The notes: generated by a model from the sequence alone, not told the origin. DNA of 5,129 bases from a bacterium (GCA_030431355.1 JAUIJG010000382.1:1-5129), one strand, 5' to 3'; positions 1 through 5,129 are shown, numbered from the stretch's first letter. Program-made: numbers and translations.

Positions 1-168
1 ACCGCAGCTGACTATGTAAAACTTGCCTCTGATATCATTAATGATGGTTCAAAGGCAGAGCAGATTAAATCCCGGCTGAAAACCAATCTAGGAAAAACAC
101 ACAGGGATGGAACAGTGACCGAATCTCTCAGGCAGCTTGTTTTAGATGCTCTAAAGAGCACCAGGTAA
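1..168 (+). CDS. C-terminal fragment of a probable GT41/SPINDLY-type glycosyltransferase (5' end outside window)
   Basis: The first frame is open from base 1 to a TAA at 166-168 and gives 55 residues, so the gene enters from the left and only its tail is visible. The tail begins TAADYVKLASDII and continues with an IKSRLKTN segment and an RDGTVTESLRQL segment. This order (DYVxLA, then I-x-x-x-L-x-x-N, then a D followed by a hydrophobic helix) resembles the C-terminal end of SPINDLY/O-GlcNAc-transferase-like (GT41) proteins of bacteria, which transfer sugar from a nucleotide sugar and usually carry N-terminal TPRs. No catalytic residue is in view, so the assignment is inference from family memory. 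Being coding is better supported than the function: the frame is clean and the next gene follows after 25 bases in the same direction. Other glycosyltransferases, or an unrelated helical tail, are possible. Confidence 0.5.
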   Translation, partial: TAADYVKLASDIINDGSKAEQIKSRLKTNLGKTHRDGTVTESLRQLVLDALKSTR

Positions 169-179
169 AAGTGATTCGT

Positions 180-187
180 AAGAAGGG
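180..187 (+). promoter_or_regulatory. Ribosome binding site selecting a TTG start
   Basis: The purine run AAGAAGGG ends 6 nt before the TTG at 194. The in-frame ATG at 215 has only an AT-rich stretch in front of it and no Shine-Dalgarno-like sequence. The site therefore favours TTG 194 as the start of the thioredoxin-domain gene. Confidence 0.55.
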
Positions 188-193
188 CAAAAT

Positions 194-838
194 TTGATAA
201 AGCTGAATTCTAATATGCGTTCCCAGACAAGAGTCAGGCTTATTGTTTTAGCCGCTCTACTTTTAATCTCTTGTGCAGGAAGCGCCGGTGCCCAAACCCT
301 TAACGACGCCGTAAAAGAGTTTCGGGCAGGAAACGTGAAAGAAGCCCGAAGACAGCTGAGAGTTCTAGATAAAAAATGGCCCGGTAACAGCATGATCAAG
401 CTATATCTGGCAAGCTCCTCAAGAAAGCTGGGCGATTATGATGAAGCGATAAAGCAGTACAAATGGGTGGCAAGAAACGGGGACGAGAGGTATCGTCTCA
501 AGGCGGAAGAGGCTTGCAAGCAGTTGTCGGCGAAATCTGGAAAACCTTATTCGGCAAAGCGGGATCATGTGGCGACAATTTATGAGTTCTACACCAAGTC
601 TTGCGTTCCCTGCAAGAAGTTCGCTCCTGTATTCAAGGCGACCGCTAAAAAGTTCCCGGGGATCAAATTTGTCAGCCTGGACGCGGAAGCACCGGAGAAC
701 AAAAGTCTTGTCCGGAAATACAATATCAGCGGATATCCCAGAGTTGTCTTTCTAGATGGGCGGCAAGAACTTATATATAGTGGTTTCGTAGATGGTGATT
801 CAGCCTCTTTTGAAGCATTGATCAAAAAGTACCGGTAA
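194..838 (+). CDS. Exported TPR-thioredoxin fusion protein
   Basis: A 214-residue protein probably acting outside the cytoplasmic membrane as a thiol-disulfide oxidoreductase. Residues 9-33 form a signal peptide: basic start (RSQTRVR), hydrophobic LIVLAALLLI, then LISC, which fits a lipobox with Cys27. An alternative signal peptidase I cut would follow AGA at 31-33. Residues about 36-112 are helical and TPR-like, with GNVKEARRQL and GDYDEAIKQY segments. Residues about 123-214 are a thioredoxin fold with a CVPC redox motif at 137-140 (preceded by Ser rather than the usual Trp) and the cis-proline in GYP at 180-182. The start is TTG with a good ribosome binding site; ATG at 215 would shorten the N-terminus by seven residues and keep the signal peptide. 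It lies 25 nt after the upstream glycosyltransferase-like tail, so co-transcription is likely. The thioredoxin fold and export are well supported. The substrate, and whether it reduces or oxidises, cannot be told. Confidence 0.88.
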   Translation: MIKLNSNMRSQTRVRLIVLAALLLISCAGSAGAQTLNDAVKEFRAGNVKEARRQLRVLDKKWPGNSMIKLYLASSSRKLGDYDEAIKQYKWVARNGDERYRLKAEEACKQLSAKSGKPYSAKRDHVATIYEFYTKSCVPCKKFAPVFKATAKKFPGIKFVSLDAEAPENKSLVRKYNISGYPRVVFLDGRQELIYSGFVDGDSASFEALIKKYR

Positions 839-907
839 ATCATTGTAAGGATCTTTGCATTTGCAGCCGTAAAAGCACCGAAGCAGGGTACATAGCGATC
901 ATATTTC

Positions 908-912
908 GGGGA
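908..912 (+). promoter_or_regulatory. Ribosome binding site for a GTG start
   Basis: GGGGA, followed by AAGAG, lies 7 nt before the GTG at 920 and supports that non-ATG codon as the start of the LRR-TPR gene. No in-frame ATG occurs nearby that would make a better start; the first internal Met codons are at residues 30 and 33. Confidence 0.45.
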
Positions 913-919
913 AAGAGCG

Positions 920-2194
920 GTGGCAAACAACATAGAATTTTATCTTCCCGGCTTTAACGGCTGGGACGATAACGACTTGCTCAATCGAAAAGAGCAACTA
1001 CCTTACATGAAGAGTATGATCCTGAATGGTTCCGGCATAACGGACCGGGGACTTTCACTTTTGAAAGATTGTAAGAAACTTAGAGAGTTACACCTGACCG
1101 GAACCTGCGTCACCAACAAGGGGATGGACTATGTCTCCCGACTAGATTCCTTAGACTGGTTGGTGATAGACGGAGGATTGGTATCGGACAAGGGGATCAA
1201 AAAGTTGTCCTCACTGGGCAACCTTAAGTCATTGCAGCTCATTCAAACCATGGTATCGGACAAGGGAATCGATACTATCTCTAACTTTTCCAGACTTGAT
1301 TATCTGGAAGCGGTAGGCGAAAACCTGGGAGAGAAGTCCGTGTCTGTAATCGCTGGTCATTCTTCATTGACGAATGTTAGAATCGGCTCTCCCCGGGTTG
1401 ATGATGATGCGTTTCTAGAATTTGCCTCTTCTACCGGTCTTCGTAATCTTGTTTTTGACTTTCCAAAAGTTAGCAGAAGAGCTGCCGAGAAGCTGCAGGA
1501 AAGCTTGCCGCATTGCTTGATTCGACAATATTCACATTTTGCGAATCTCAATCGATTCAAACCCCTGGTGGAGACAGCCCTTCAGTTCTATGAAGAAGGC
1601 AAGTACACCTGGGTGTTGAACGTGCTTGAGGATGCGCAACGATTGAATCGAAGCCACCCTGTTGTAAAAGCCCTGAGAGCTTTTGCCTACCTTAAGCTTG
1701 GCAGAATAGATGGTTTCCGAGACAACATGAAAACGGTATTGGACATTGCTTGCTGCGCCGCGGACCATGAACTTGCTCAGTTCGCTCGATACTATCTTGA
1801 TATAAACAACTACACAACGCTGTCTCTGGTGGTGGCAAAGGAAGAGCCACACAATGAGCTAAGGTATATAATTGATAGGACTTACAGGGTGAAAAGCACT
1901 ATGTTGAAGGCTGACTCGGTTATCATTCCAGGCATTACCCTGGGCAAAAATCTGATCATTCCCAGTTATCTGCGTCAGTCTCCGGGTAGTCCTTTCGAAG
2001 GCACTTCTGCAAATAAAGCTTCAAGCCGCTCAAGATTGACCCAATATTTGAACGCTCCGGATTATGATCAGTACATAAACCAACCCAAACCGGAACTTGT
2101 CTTGCTTAATAAAATTCGGGAGATGGCTTCTAGAAAGAAGGCAGCGGGTGAAAAGCGGACAGATTCAAATTGTCAACTGCCCTGGCAATGGTAA
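920..2194 (+). CDS. Leucine-rich repeat and TPR-like protein, function unknown
   Basis: A 424-residue protein starting at GTG. Residues about 31-197 hold roughly seven leucine-rich repeats of 23-24 residues, of the form LxxLxLxxTxVSDKGIxxLSxL (for example from 56, 79, 103, 127, 150 and 174). This resembles the cysteine-containing/planctomycete-style LRRs used for protein binding. Residues about 212-277 are helical with a TPR-like look (ALQFYEEGKYTWVLNVLEDA, then AFAYLKLGRIDGF). Residues about 280-424 match no domain I recognise. They include a hydrophobic stretch with two IIP motifs (335-348), a low-complexity Ser-rich segment (354-372) and a basic segment (398-413). There is no signal peptide or membrane helix, so a cytoplasmic scaffold or adaptor is the likely role; no catalytic motif is seen. 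It follows the thioredoxin-domain gene by 81 nt. Its last 22 bases overlap the convergent GIY-YIG gene. LRR identity is well supported; a function is not. Confidence 0.85.
   Translation: MANNIEFYLPGFNGWDDNDLLNRKEQLPYMKSMILNGSGITDRGLSLLKDCKKLRELHLTGTCVTNKGMDYVSRLDSLDWLVIDGGLVSDKGIKKLSSLGNLKSLQLIQTMVSDKGIDTISNFSRLDYLEAVGENLGEKSVSVIAGHSSLTNVRIGSPRVDDDAFLEFASSTGLRNLVFDFPKVSRRAAEKLQESLPHCLIRQYSHFANLNRFKPLVETALQFYEEGKYTWVLNVLEDAQRLNRSHPVVKALRAFAYLKLGRIDGFRDNMKTVLDIACCAADHELAQFARYYLDINNYTTLSLVVAKEEPHNELRYIIDRTYRVKSTMLKADSVIIPGITLGKNLIIPSYLRQSPGSPFEGTSANKASSRSRLTQYLNAPDYDQYINQPKPELVLLNKIREMASRKKAAGEKRTDSNCQLPWQW
1179..1270 (+). repeat. Pair of near-identical 20-bp units 72 bp apart inside the LRR coding region
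   Basis: The 16-base string TGGTATCGGACAAGGG occurs at 1179-1194 and 1251-1266, and both copies continue to ATC with one G/A difference. The offset of 72 bp is exactly 24 codons, one LRR unit, and both copies encode the VSDKGI part of the repeat. This points to a fairly recent duplication or conversion of one repeat unit. Confidence 0.8.
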
Positions 2195-2466
2195 TTGGTT
2201 TCGACTTCACGAGCTAGATAGATACGCACCAGAGCTTCTTTTTCGCTTTTCTTAAGACGCTTTAGAAAGTACTCGTGGCTCATCGCCTCTGATTTGGTAT
2301 CAAACCCTTTTTTGTATGCCAACATCACAGGACCACGATTTCTGGTGTACTTTGCGCCTTTTCCACTGTTATGGGAGGCGATTCTCTCTTCCAGGCTGTT
2401 GGTCCATCCCGTATAAAGGGAGCCGTCGCGACATCTGACCATATATGTGTAGCAAATTTTGTTCAT
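2173..2466 (-). CDS. GIY-YIG domain protein, UPF0213/YhbQ type
   Basis: A 97-residue protein, the usual size for stand-alone members of this family, which share the nuclease fold of UvrC and homing endonucleases. Their biological role is poorly known; DNA repair or nucleic-acid processing has been suggested. The GIY-like strand is TYM (7-9) and the YIG-like strand is YTG (18-20). They are followed by ERIASHN with Arg28 and His32, the family segment SGKGAKYTRNRGP (34-46) and SHEYFLKRLKKSEKEAL (63-79), with Glu65 as the probable metal-binding residue. All landmark residues are present, so it looks intact. ATG at 2466 has no clear Shine-Dalgarno sequence in front. The tail after about residue 84 runs 22 bp into the end of the convergent LRR gene. 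It is divergent from the phosphatase gene with only 37 bp between start codons, so the two may share a regulatory region. Confidence 0.93.
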   Translation of the reverse strand: MNKICYTYMVRCRDGSLYTGWTNSLEERIASHNSGKGAKYTRNRGPVMLAYKKGFDTKSEAMSHEYFLKRLKKSEKEALVRIYLAREVETNYHCQGS

Positions 2467-2476
2467 GGCATTCTAG

Positions 2477-2484
2477 ATTATAAT
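2477..2484. promoter_or_regulatory. Candidate bidirectional -10 palindrome
   Basis: ATTATAAT is its own reverse complement and sits in the 37-bp gap between two divergent genes. It gives a consensus TATAAT on the plus strand (2479-2484) and on the minus strand (2482-2477). Plus-strand transcription would start near 2491, before the phosphatase gene. Minus-strand transcription would start near 2470, only a few bases before the GIY-YIG ATG. I see no good -35 on either side: ATTTTG at 2456-2461 is weak, and the minus-strand ATATCC at 2505-2500 is poor. The call therefore rests on the -10 and the context. Confidence 0.35.
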
Positions 2485-2503
2485 AGCAGCGAATCCCTAG
2501 GAT

Positions 2504-3037
2504 ATGAAGCAGGAGATTTTTATCGTCATCGTGAACGTTTTATTCGTCTGTCTTGGAAATATTTGTCGATCGCCCATGGCCGCCGGAATACTTGCCAGAA
2601 ACTATTTAGAAGATGGCGTGGATGGTGTCATCGAATCTTGTGGTGTCATGGATTGGAATCATGGTAGCCGGGCTGATCAAAGAGCTATAGACGTATGTCT
2701 GGAGAATGGTGTGGATATACGGGCGCACCAAGCCAGACAAATTGAGGTTGAAGATTTCCATCGCTTCGATTTGATTTTGGCTATGGATGCCGGCAATGAA
2801 AAGGTTGTTAGAAAACTGGCACCGACCAATTCAGTCTCTAAAATTCTGAGGGTTGCTGAATTGGAAGGCGATGGAAGCGATTGCGACCGGAGCCGGATGA
2901 ACAAAAACAGAAGGAACGAAATCGTTGCTGGCCAGCCTTCCCTGGATATTGCCGACCCTTATAACTCAGATCTAGAAGCATTCAGAAAGACTTTCAAGAG
3001 GTTAGAGAAGCTACTCTGTCTTCCCCTCGAATTCTGA
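2504..3037 (+). CDS. Low-molecular-weight protein-tyrosine phosphatase
   Basis: A 177-residue cytoplasmic phosphatase of the LMW-PTP/Wzb/YwlE/arsenate-reductase-like family, which removes phosphate from tyrosine or, in some members, arginine. The P-loop is CLGNICRS, with nucleophile Cys16 and Arg22 in the C-x5-R-S pattern. Residues 73-107 (RAHQARQ, then FDLILAMD and KLAP) match the family core, and the general-acid Asp is in DPY at 151-153. The family is usually about 150-160 residues. The excess here is a polar insertion around 118-146, rich in Asp, Arg and Asn, just before DPY, plus a slightly long N-terminus. ATG at 2504 is only 1 nt after a possible AGGA, while AGGAG at 2511-2515 lies inside the frame. 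GTG at 2531 would begin VNVLFVCLGN, closer to the family norm (168 residues). The Ile in the P-loop's fourth position does not settle tyrosine versus arginine specificity. The catalytic set is complete. Confidence 0.94.
   Translation: MKQEIFIVIVNVLFVCLGNICRSPMAAGILARNYLEDGVDGVIESCGVMDWNHGSRADQRAIDVCLENGVDIRAHQARQIEVEDFHRFDLILAMDAGNEKVVRKLAPTNSVSKILRVAELEGDGSDCDRSRMNKNRRNEIVAGQPSLDIADPYNSDLEAFRKTFKRLEKLLCLPLEF
2511..2515 (+). promoter_or_regulatory. Internal Shine-Dalgarno that questions the phosphatase start
   Basis: AGGAG lies 7 bases into the frame that begins at ATG 2504. It is the best ribosome-binding match near the phosphatase N-terminus. It is 15 nt before GTG 2531, longer than ideal, and 6 nt before an in-frame ATC at 2522, a rare start codon. 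The true start is therefore uncertain; homologue alignment favours a start at or near 2531. Confidence 0.3.
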
Positions 3038-3094
3038 CTCGGTTGATCTGGTTGAAATAGTTGAAATAGTTGAAATATCAATTATGGCTGAGTC
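3036..3094. other. Imperfect inverted repeat spanning the convergent gap, possible transcript-end structure
   Basis: GACTCGG at 3036-3042 can pair with CTGAGTC at 3088-3094 (six Watson-Crick pairs and one G-T). TTGAT at 3043-3047 can pair with ATCAA at 3077-3081, leaving TTATGG as a bulge and the 9-mer repeats in the loop. It starts at the phosphatase stop codon and ends 13 bp before the stop of the convergent lipoprotein gene, a natural place for a shared transcript end. No T-run follows on either strand and the loop is long, so it is not a classic intrinsic terminator. Confidence 0.3.
3042..3077 (+). repeat. Short tandem repeat, 9-bp unit GTTGAAATA
   Basis: Three exact copies of GTTGAAATA lie at 3051-3059, 3060-3068 and 3069-3077, preceded by a degenerate copy GTTGATCTG at 3042-3050. 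The array is non-coding: it begins 4 bp after the phosphatase stop codon and is not in its reading frame. It is probably a slippage-type repeat; a role as a protein-binding array is conceivable but unsupported. Confidence 0.85.
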
Positions 3095-3107
3095 CGCACA
3101 TTCATTA

Positions 3108-4259
3108 TCAGTATTCGATAAACTCGCCTCGAAAAGAACGAGCCTCTTTCTCCAGTATCATTGCCTTTCTCTTGTCTCCGTGACGCAACAAAAAGTCTCT
3201 ATATCGCTCCAGCATTTTTACCAGATCCTGGGAAAGACTGCCCGGACTCTTTCTTTGTAGAGCAATCGCCTGGGAATACAGGTGATCAGCCTCTTTTATC
3301 TGTTCTTTCTCTTCCGCTATCTTAGCCATCTGCATCAATGTGGCAGCTTGACCGCTGATATCGCCAAGACGTTTTTGCTCCGCCAGGCACTTGTTCAGAT
3401 AAGATAGAGCTTGTTTGTAATCTCCTTGGGCTCCATATGCGGTTCCCATATTCATATATAGAAATGCCCTGGCTTTTTTCGGAGCTACCTCGTCAAGCTT
3501 CTTAGACACCTCTGAATAAACTCGGTCTGCTTCTTTGTCGTATCCTCTGGATCTGAGCAGAAGTGAGAGGCGAACCAATAGAGAAACTTTACCAAATACT
3601 TTGGTGGCATTCTTATCGCTTGTAATCGCCAGGGCTTCATTTATGTGGGGAAGGGCTTCTTCCAACTTGTCTCTGACGATGTAGTAGTTGGCAAGCTTTA
3701 CTTCAATGAGCATTGAGCGGTTGTGGATACCCGTATGGGAAAATCTTTGCAATTTCAGAGCAAGTTTCAATCTCTGTGGATAATCCGTTTCGTTTGCAGA
3801 AGTTGAGCCGTGAATCAGCTCTGCCAGATCATCCATCAATACAAGTAGCTCAGAATTCTCAGCGCTATCCACCTTCTCTCTTTCTGCTATCGAAAGGCAT
3901 TCTTTGACCAGGGGTAATGCAGCGTTCACATGGCCCTGCTTAATATAGATTTTTGCCATTCTGGCTTTGATGTCAGCCACCAGTAACTCTTTGCCTTTTA
4001 AATCAGATACCTGCTTGAGCACTTTTGCAAATTGTTGTTCTGCCACGGCGTAATCTTCGGAAAATGCCGAGACTTTTGCATCCTGGTAGTCTTTCATCCA
4101 GGCTTGTTTGCCCAAACTCCCGGAGTCGACAATTGTATCTTTGTTGAGTGCTGACTTTTCATCGCTTTTGTCATGGGATGCCTGCTCCGAAGATGAACAC
4201 CCCATAGGTATCATCACGAACAACAATGACAAAAGACTAAAAGCAGCTCTGGAAACCAT
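3108..4259 (-). CDS. TPR-repeat protein, probable lipoprotein
   Basis: A 383-residue protein. Residues 4-20 form a signal sequence with the hydrophobic stretch AAFSLLSLLFVMI, and PMGC followed by SSS suggests lipidation at Cys21. Proline at -3 departs from the usual lipobox, so secretion by signal peptidase I or weak processing is possible. A polar linker (22-50) leads to a helical array with about six TPR-like units. The clearest are around 94-127 (AKIYIKQGHVNAALPLVKEC), 183-214 (LEEALPHINEAL) and 264-297 (MGTAYGAQGDYKQALSYLNK), with another at 303-337. The end, with YRDFLL then KAMILEKEARSFRG, is typical of the capping helices of bacterial TPR proteins. It probably acts as a protein-binding scaffold at the cell envelope. 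No enzymatic motif is seen. It starts 5 nt after the ABC-F stop codon with only a weak, distant AGGG upstream, which suggests an operon and translational coupling. The partner is unknown. Confidence 0.87.
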   Translation of the reverse strand: MVSRAAFSLLSLLFVMIPMGCSSSEQASHDKSDEKSALNKDTIVDSGSLGKQAWMKDYQDAKVSAFSEDYAVAEQQFAKVLKQVSDLKGKELLVADIKARMAKIYIKQGHVNAALPLVKECLSIAEREKVDSAENSELLVLMDDLAELIHGSTSANETDYPQRLKLALKLQRFSHTGIHNRSMLIEVKLANYYIVRDKLEEALPHINEALAITSDKNATKVFGKVSLLVRLSLLLRSRGYDKEADRVYSEVSKKLDEVAPKKARAFLYMNMGTAYGAQGDYKQALSYLNKCLAEQKRLGDISGQAATLMQMAKIAEEKEQIKEADHLYSQAIALQRKSPGSLSQDLVKMLERYRDFLLRHGDKRKAMILEKEARSFRGEFIEY

Positions 4260-4264
4260 ATCGA

Positions 4265-5129
4265 TTAGATGGACCCTGGATTGACTCCGGACTGGTCGGA
4301 GCTTTTTTGCTTGCGCGAACTCTTTCTGGCTCTTTCCTTATCCATGCGCTTCTGTCTTTTGGCTTCCTGTCTCTGTCTTCTCTCTTCTTCCATCTTCAAC
4401 TCTAGAGTTCTCTGGTTCTCTTCGACCTGCTTCTCCAGATAGTAGTCATAGCCGCCGTTATAAATTCTAATAGTTGAGTTTTCTATGACCGCAATTTTAT
4501 TTGCGACTTGCGAAATGAAATATCGATCATGGGAGACCAGCACCATCGCCCCCTCAAATTTGCGTATAGCTTCTTCAATGGTCTCTTTAGCAGGAATATC
4601 CAGGTGGTTTGTCGGCTCGTCTAATAGGAGAAAGTTAGCTGGACTGGTAAGCAATTTAGCAATCGCAAGCCTGGCTTTCTCGCCACCACTGAGAGTGCCG
4701 ACCTTTTTAAAAACAGAATCTCCGGTAAACAAGAACTGACCTAGAAGCGTCCTGATTTGCGTATCCGTCCAGTCTAATACCTCATCGGCTATGGTATCAA
4801 TCACTGTTTTGTCTTTGCCCAGGGCTTCAGCCTGGTTCTGTTCGAAATAGGCAAGCTCTATATTGTGTTCACCAAGACGAACCTCTCCGTCTGTAGGGGT
4901 CTCGAATCCTGCCAGCAGTTTAAGCAAAGTCGACTTTCCGGCACCGTTAGGTCCTAGAATAGCGAGTTTGTCTCCTCTTTCAATCTTCAAGTTGGCATCC
5001 AGAAAAAGAATGTTGTCGTCGAAGCTATGCATGAGGTTCTCTACCAACGCGACCTCTTTTCCTGGCCGGACCCCGGTGGGGAAAACAAATTTGAGACCCC
5101 TCAATTCCGAATCCGGTGCTTCTATCTTC
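4265..5129 (-). CDS. ABC-F family ATPase, C-terminal half (5' end outside window)
   Basis: The frame stays open to the right edge, showing 287 residues; the TTG at 5104 is an internal Leu codon, not a start. ABC-F proteins have two ATPase domains and no membrane part, bind the ribosome, and act in translation quality control or antibiotic protection. The second nucleotide-binding domain is complete. Numbering from that Leu: Walker A GPNGAGKST (51-59), Q-loop region AYFEQNQ (85-91), signature LSGGEKARLAIAKLL (138-152), Walker B with catalytic Glu in LLLDEPTNHLD (159-169), and H-loop SHDR (191-194). The lead-in at the edge (EAPDSEL, then FVFPTG) looks like the end of the interdomain linker. After YDYYLEK comes a very charged, probably coiled-coil tail (about 226-268, rich in Glu, Lys, Arg, Gln) ending in a polar GVNPGSI. 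The missing first domain and linker prevent assignment to EttA, Uup, YdiF/YbiT or a resistance subgroup. It leads the TPR lipoprotein gene by 5 nt. Confidence 0.95.
   Translation of the reverse strand, partial: KIEAPDSELRGLKFVFPTGVRPGKEVALVENLMHSFDDNILFLDANLKIERGDKLAILGPNGAGKSTLLKLLAGFETPTDGEVRLGEHNIELAYFEQNQAEALGKDKTVIDTIADEVLDWTDTQIRTLLGQFLFTGDSVFKKVGTLSGGEKARLAIAKLLTSPANFLLLDEPTNHLDIPAKETIEEAIRKFEGAMVLVSHDRYFISQVANKIAVIENSTIRIYNGGYDYYLEKQVEENQRTLELKMEEERRQRQEAKRQKRMDKERARKSSRKQKSSDQSGVNPGSI

Noticed and set aside
839..919. Promoter or terminator in the 81-bp gap before the LRR gene
   Set aside because: I found no convincing -10/-35 pair at normal spacing and no hairpin with a T-run; only the ribosome binding site near 908-917 is supportable.
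589..933. Minus-strand open frame of 114 codons across the thioredoxin gene and the gap after it
   Set aside because: It is antisense to the CVPC-containing thioredoxin domain, has no family features, and its existence follows from codon composition of the plus-strand gene.
1532..1852. Minus-strand open frame of 106 codons opposite the LRR-TPR gene
   Set aside because: It lies wholly antisense to a well-supported gene, its translation shows no domain or motif, and it has no neighbouring gene in its direction.
2493..2503. ATCC/GGAT hairpin covering the AGGA before the phosphatase ATG
   Set aside because: A 4-bp stem with a 3-base loop is too weak to propose as a translational control element.
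2371..2667. Plus-strand open frame of 98 codons bridging the GIY-YIG and phosphatase genes
   Set aside because: It overlaps two strongly recognised genes, one antisense and one in another frame, and its own translation is not protein-like.
3042..3077. CRISPR-like array
   Set aside because: The units are 9 bp and contiguous with no spacers, far from a CRISPR repeat-spacer pattern, and no cas gene is nearby.
3036..3094. Classic rho-independent terminator
   Set aside because: The stem is interrupted, the loop is about 29 bases, and no T-run follows on either strand; kept only as an imperfect inverted repeat.
5102..5104. TTG at 5104 as the start of the ABC-F gene
   Set aside because: The frame stays open to the window edge and the residues before it continue the interdomain linker; a start here would remove the first ATPase domain, so it is an internal Leu codon.

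Overview
This window looks like an ordinary chromosomal stretch of a bacterium. It is gene-dense, has moderate GC by eye, uses GTG and TTG starts alongside ATG, and shows no transposase, phage gene, CRISPR array, tRNA or rRNA. The lineage cannot be fixed from the sequence. Several helical-repeat proteins (TPR and leucine-rich repeat), a TPR lipoprotein and a possible SPINDLY/GT41-type glycosyltransferase tail would suit a large-genome group such as Obscuribacterales-like (Vampirovibrionia/Melainabacteria) or Planctomycetes-like bacteria. That is a guess from protein style only.

Left part, plus strand (1-2194): the C-terminal 55 residues of a probable glycosyltransferase, then a short gap and an exported TPR-thioredoxin fusion (TTG start), then a large cytoplasmic protein with about seven 24-residue leucine-rich repeats, a TPR-like middle and an unassigned C-terminal region. 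The three run in the same direction with gaps of 25 and 81 bases and could be co-transcribed.

Middle (2173-3037): a small GIY-YIG protein of the UPF0213/YhbQ type lies on the minus strand, and its 3' end overlaps the end of the LRR gene by 22 bp. Back to back with it, across only 37 bp, is a plus-strand low-molecular-weight protein-tyrosine phosphatase. The divergent gap contains the perfect palindrome ATTATAAT, which reads TATAAT on both strands.

Right part (3038-5129): a 70-bp convergent gap holds three exact copies of a 9-mer inside an imperfect inverted repeat. Beyond it, on the minus strand, are a TPR protein that is probably a lipoprotein and, 5 nt upstream, the C-terminal part of an ABC-F ATPase running off the right edge. 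These two probably form an operon. No gene-free stretch exceeds 300 bases.

No clear new defence or mobile system is visible. The points most worth a second look are the LRR-TPR protein with its unassigned tail, the insertion in the phosphatase before its DPY motif, the symmetric promoter-like palindrome and the repeat structure at 3036-3094.
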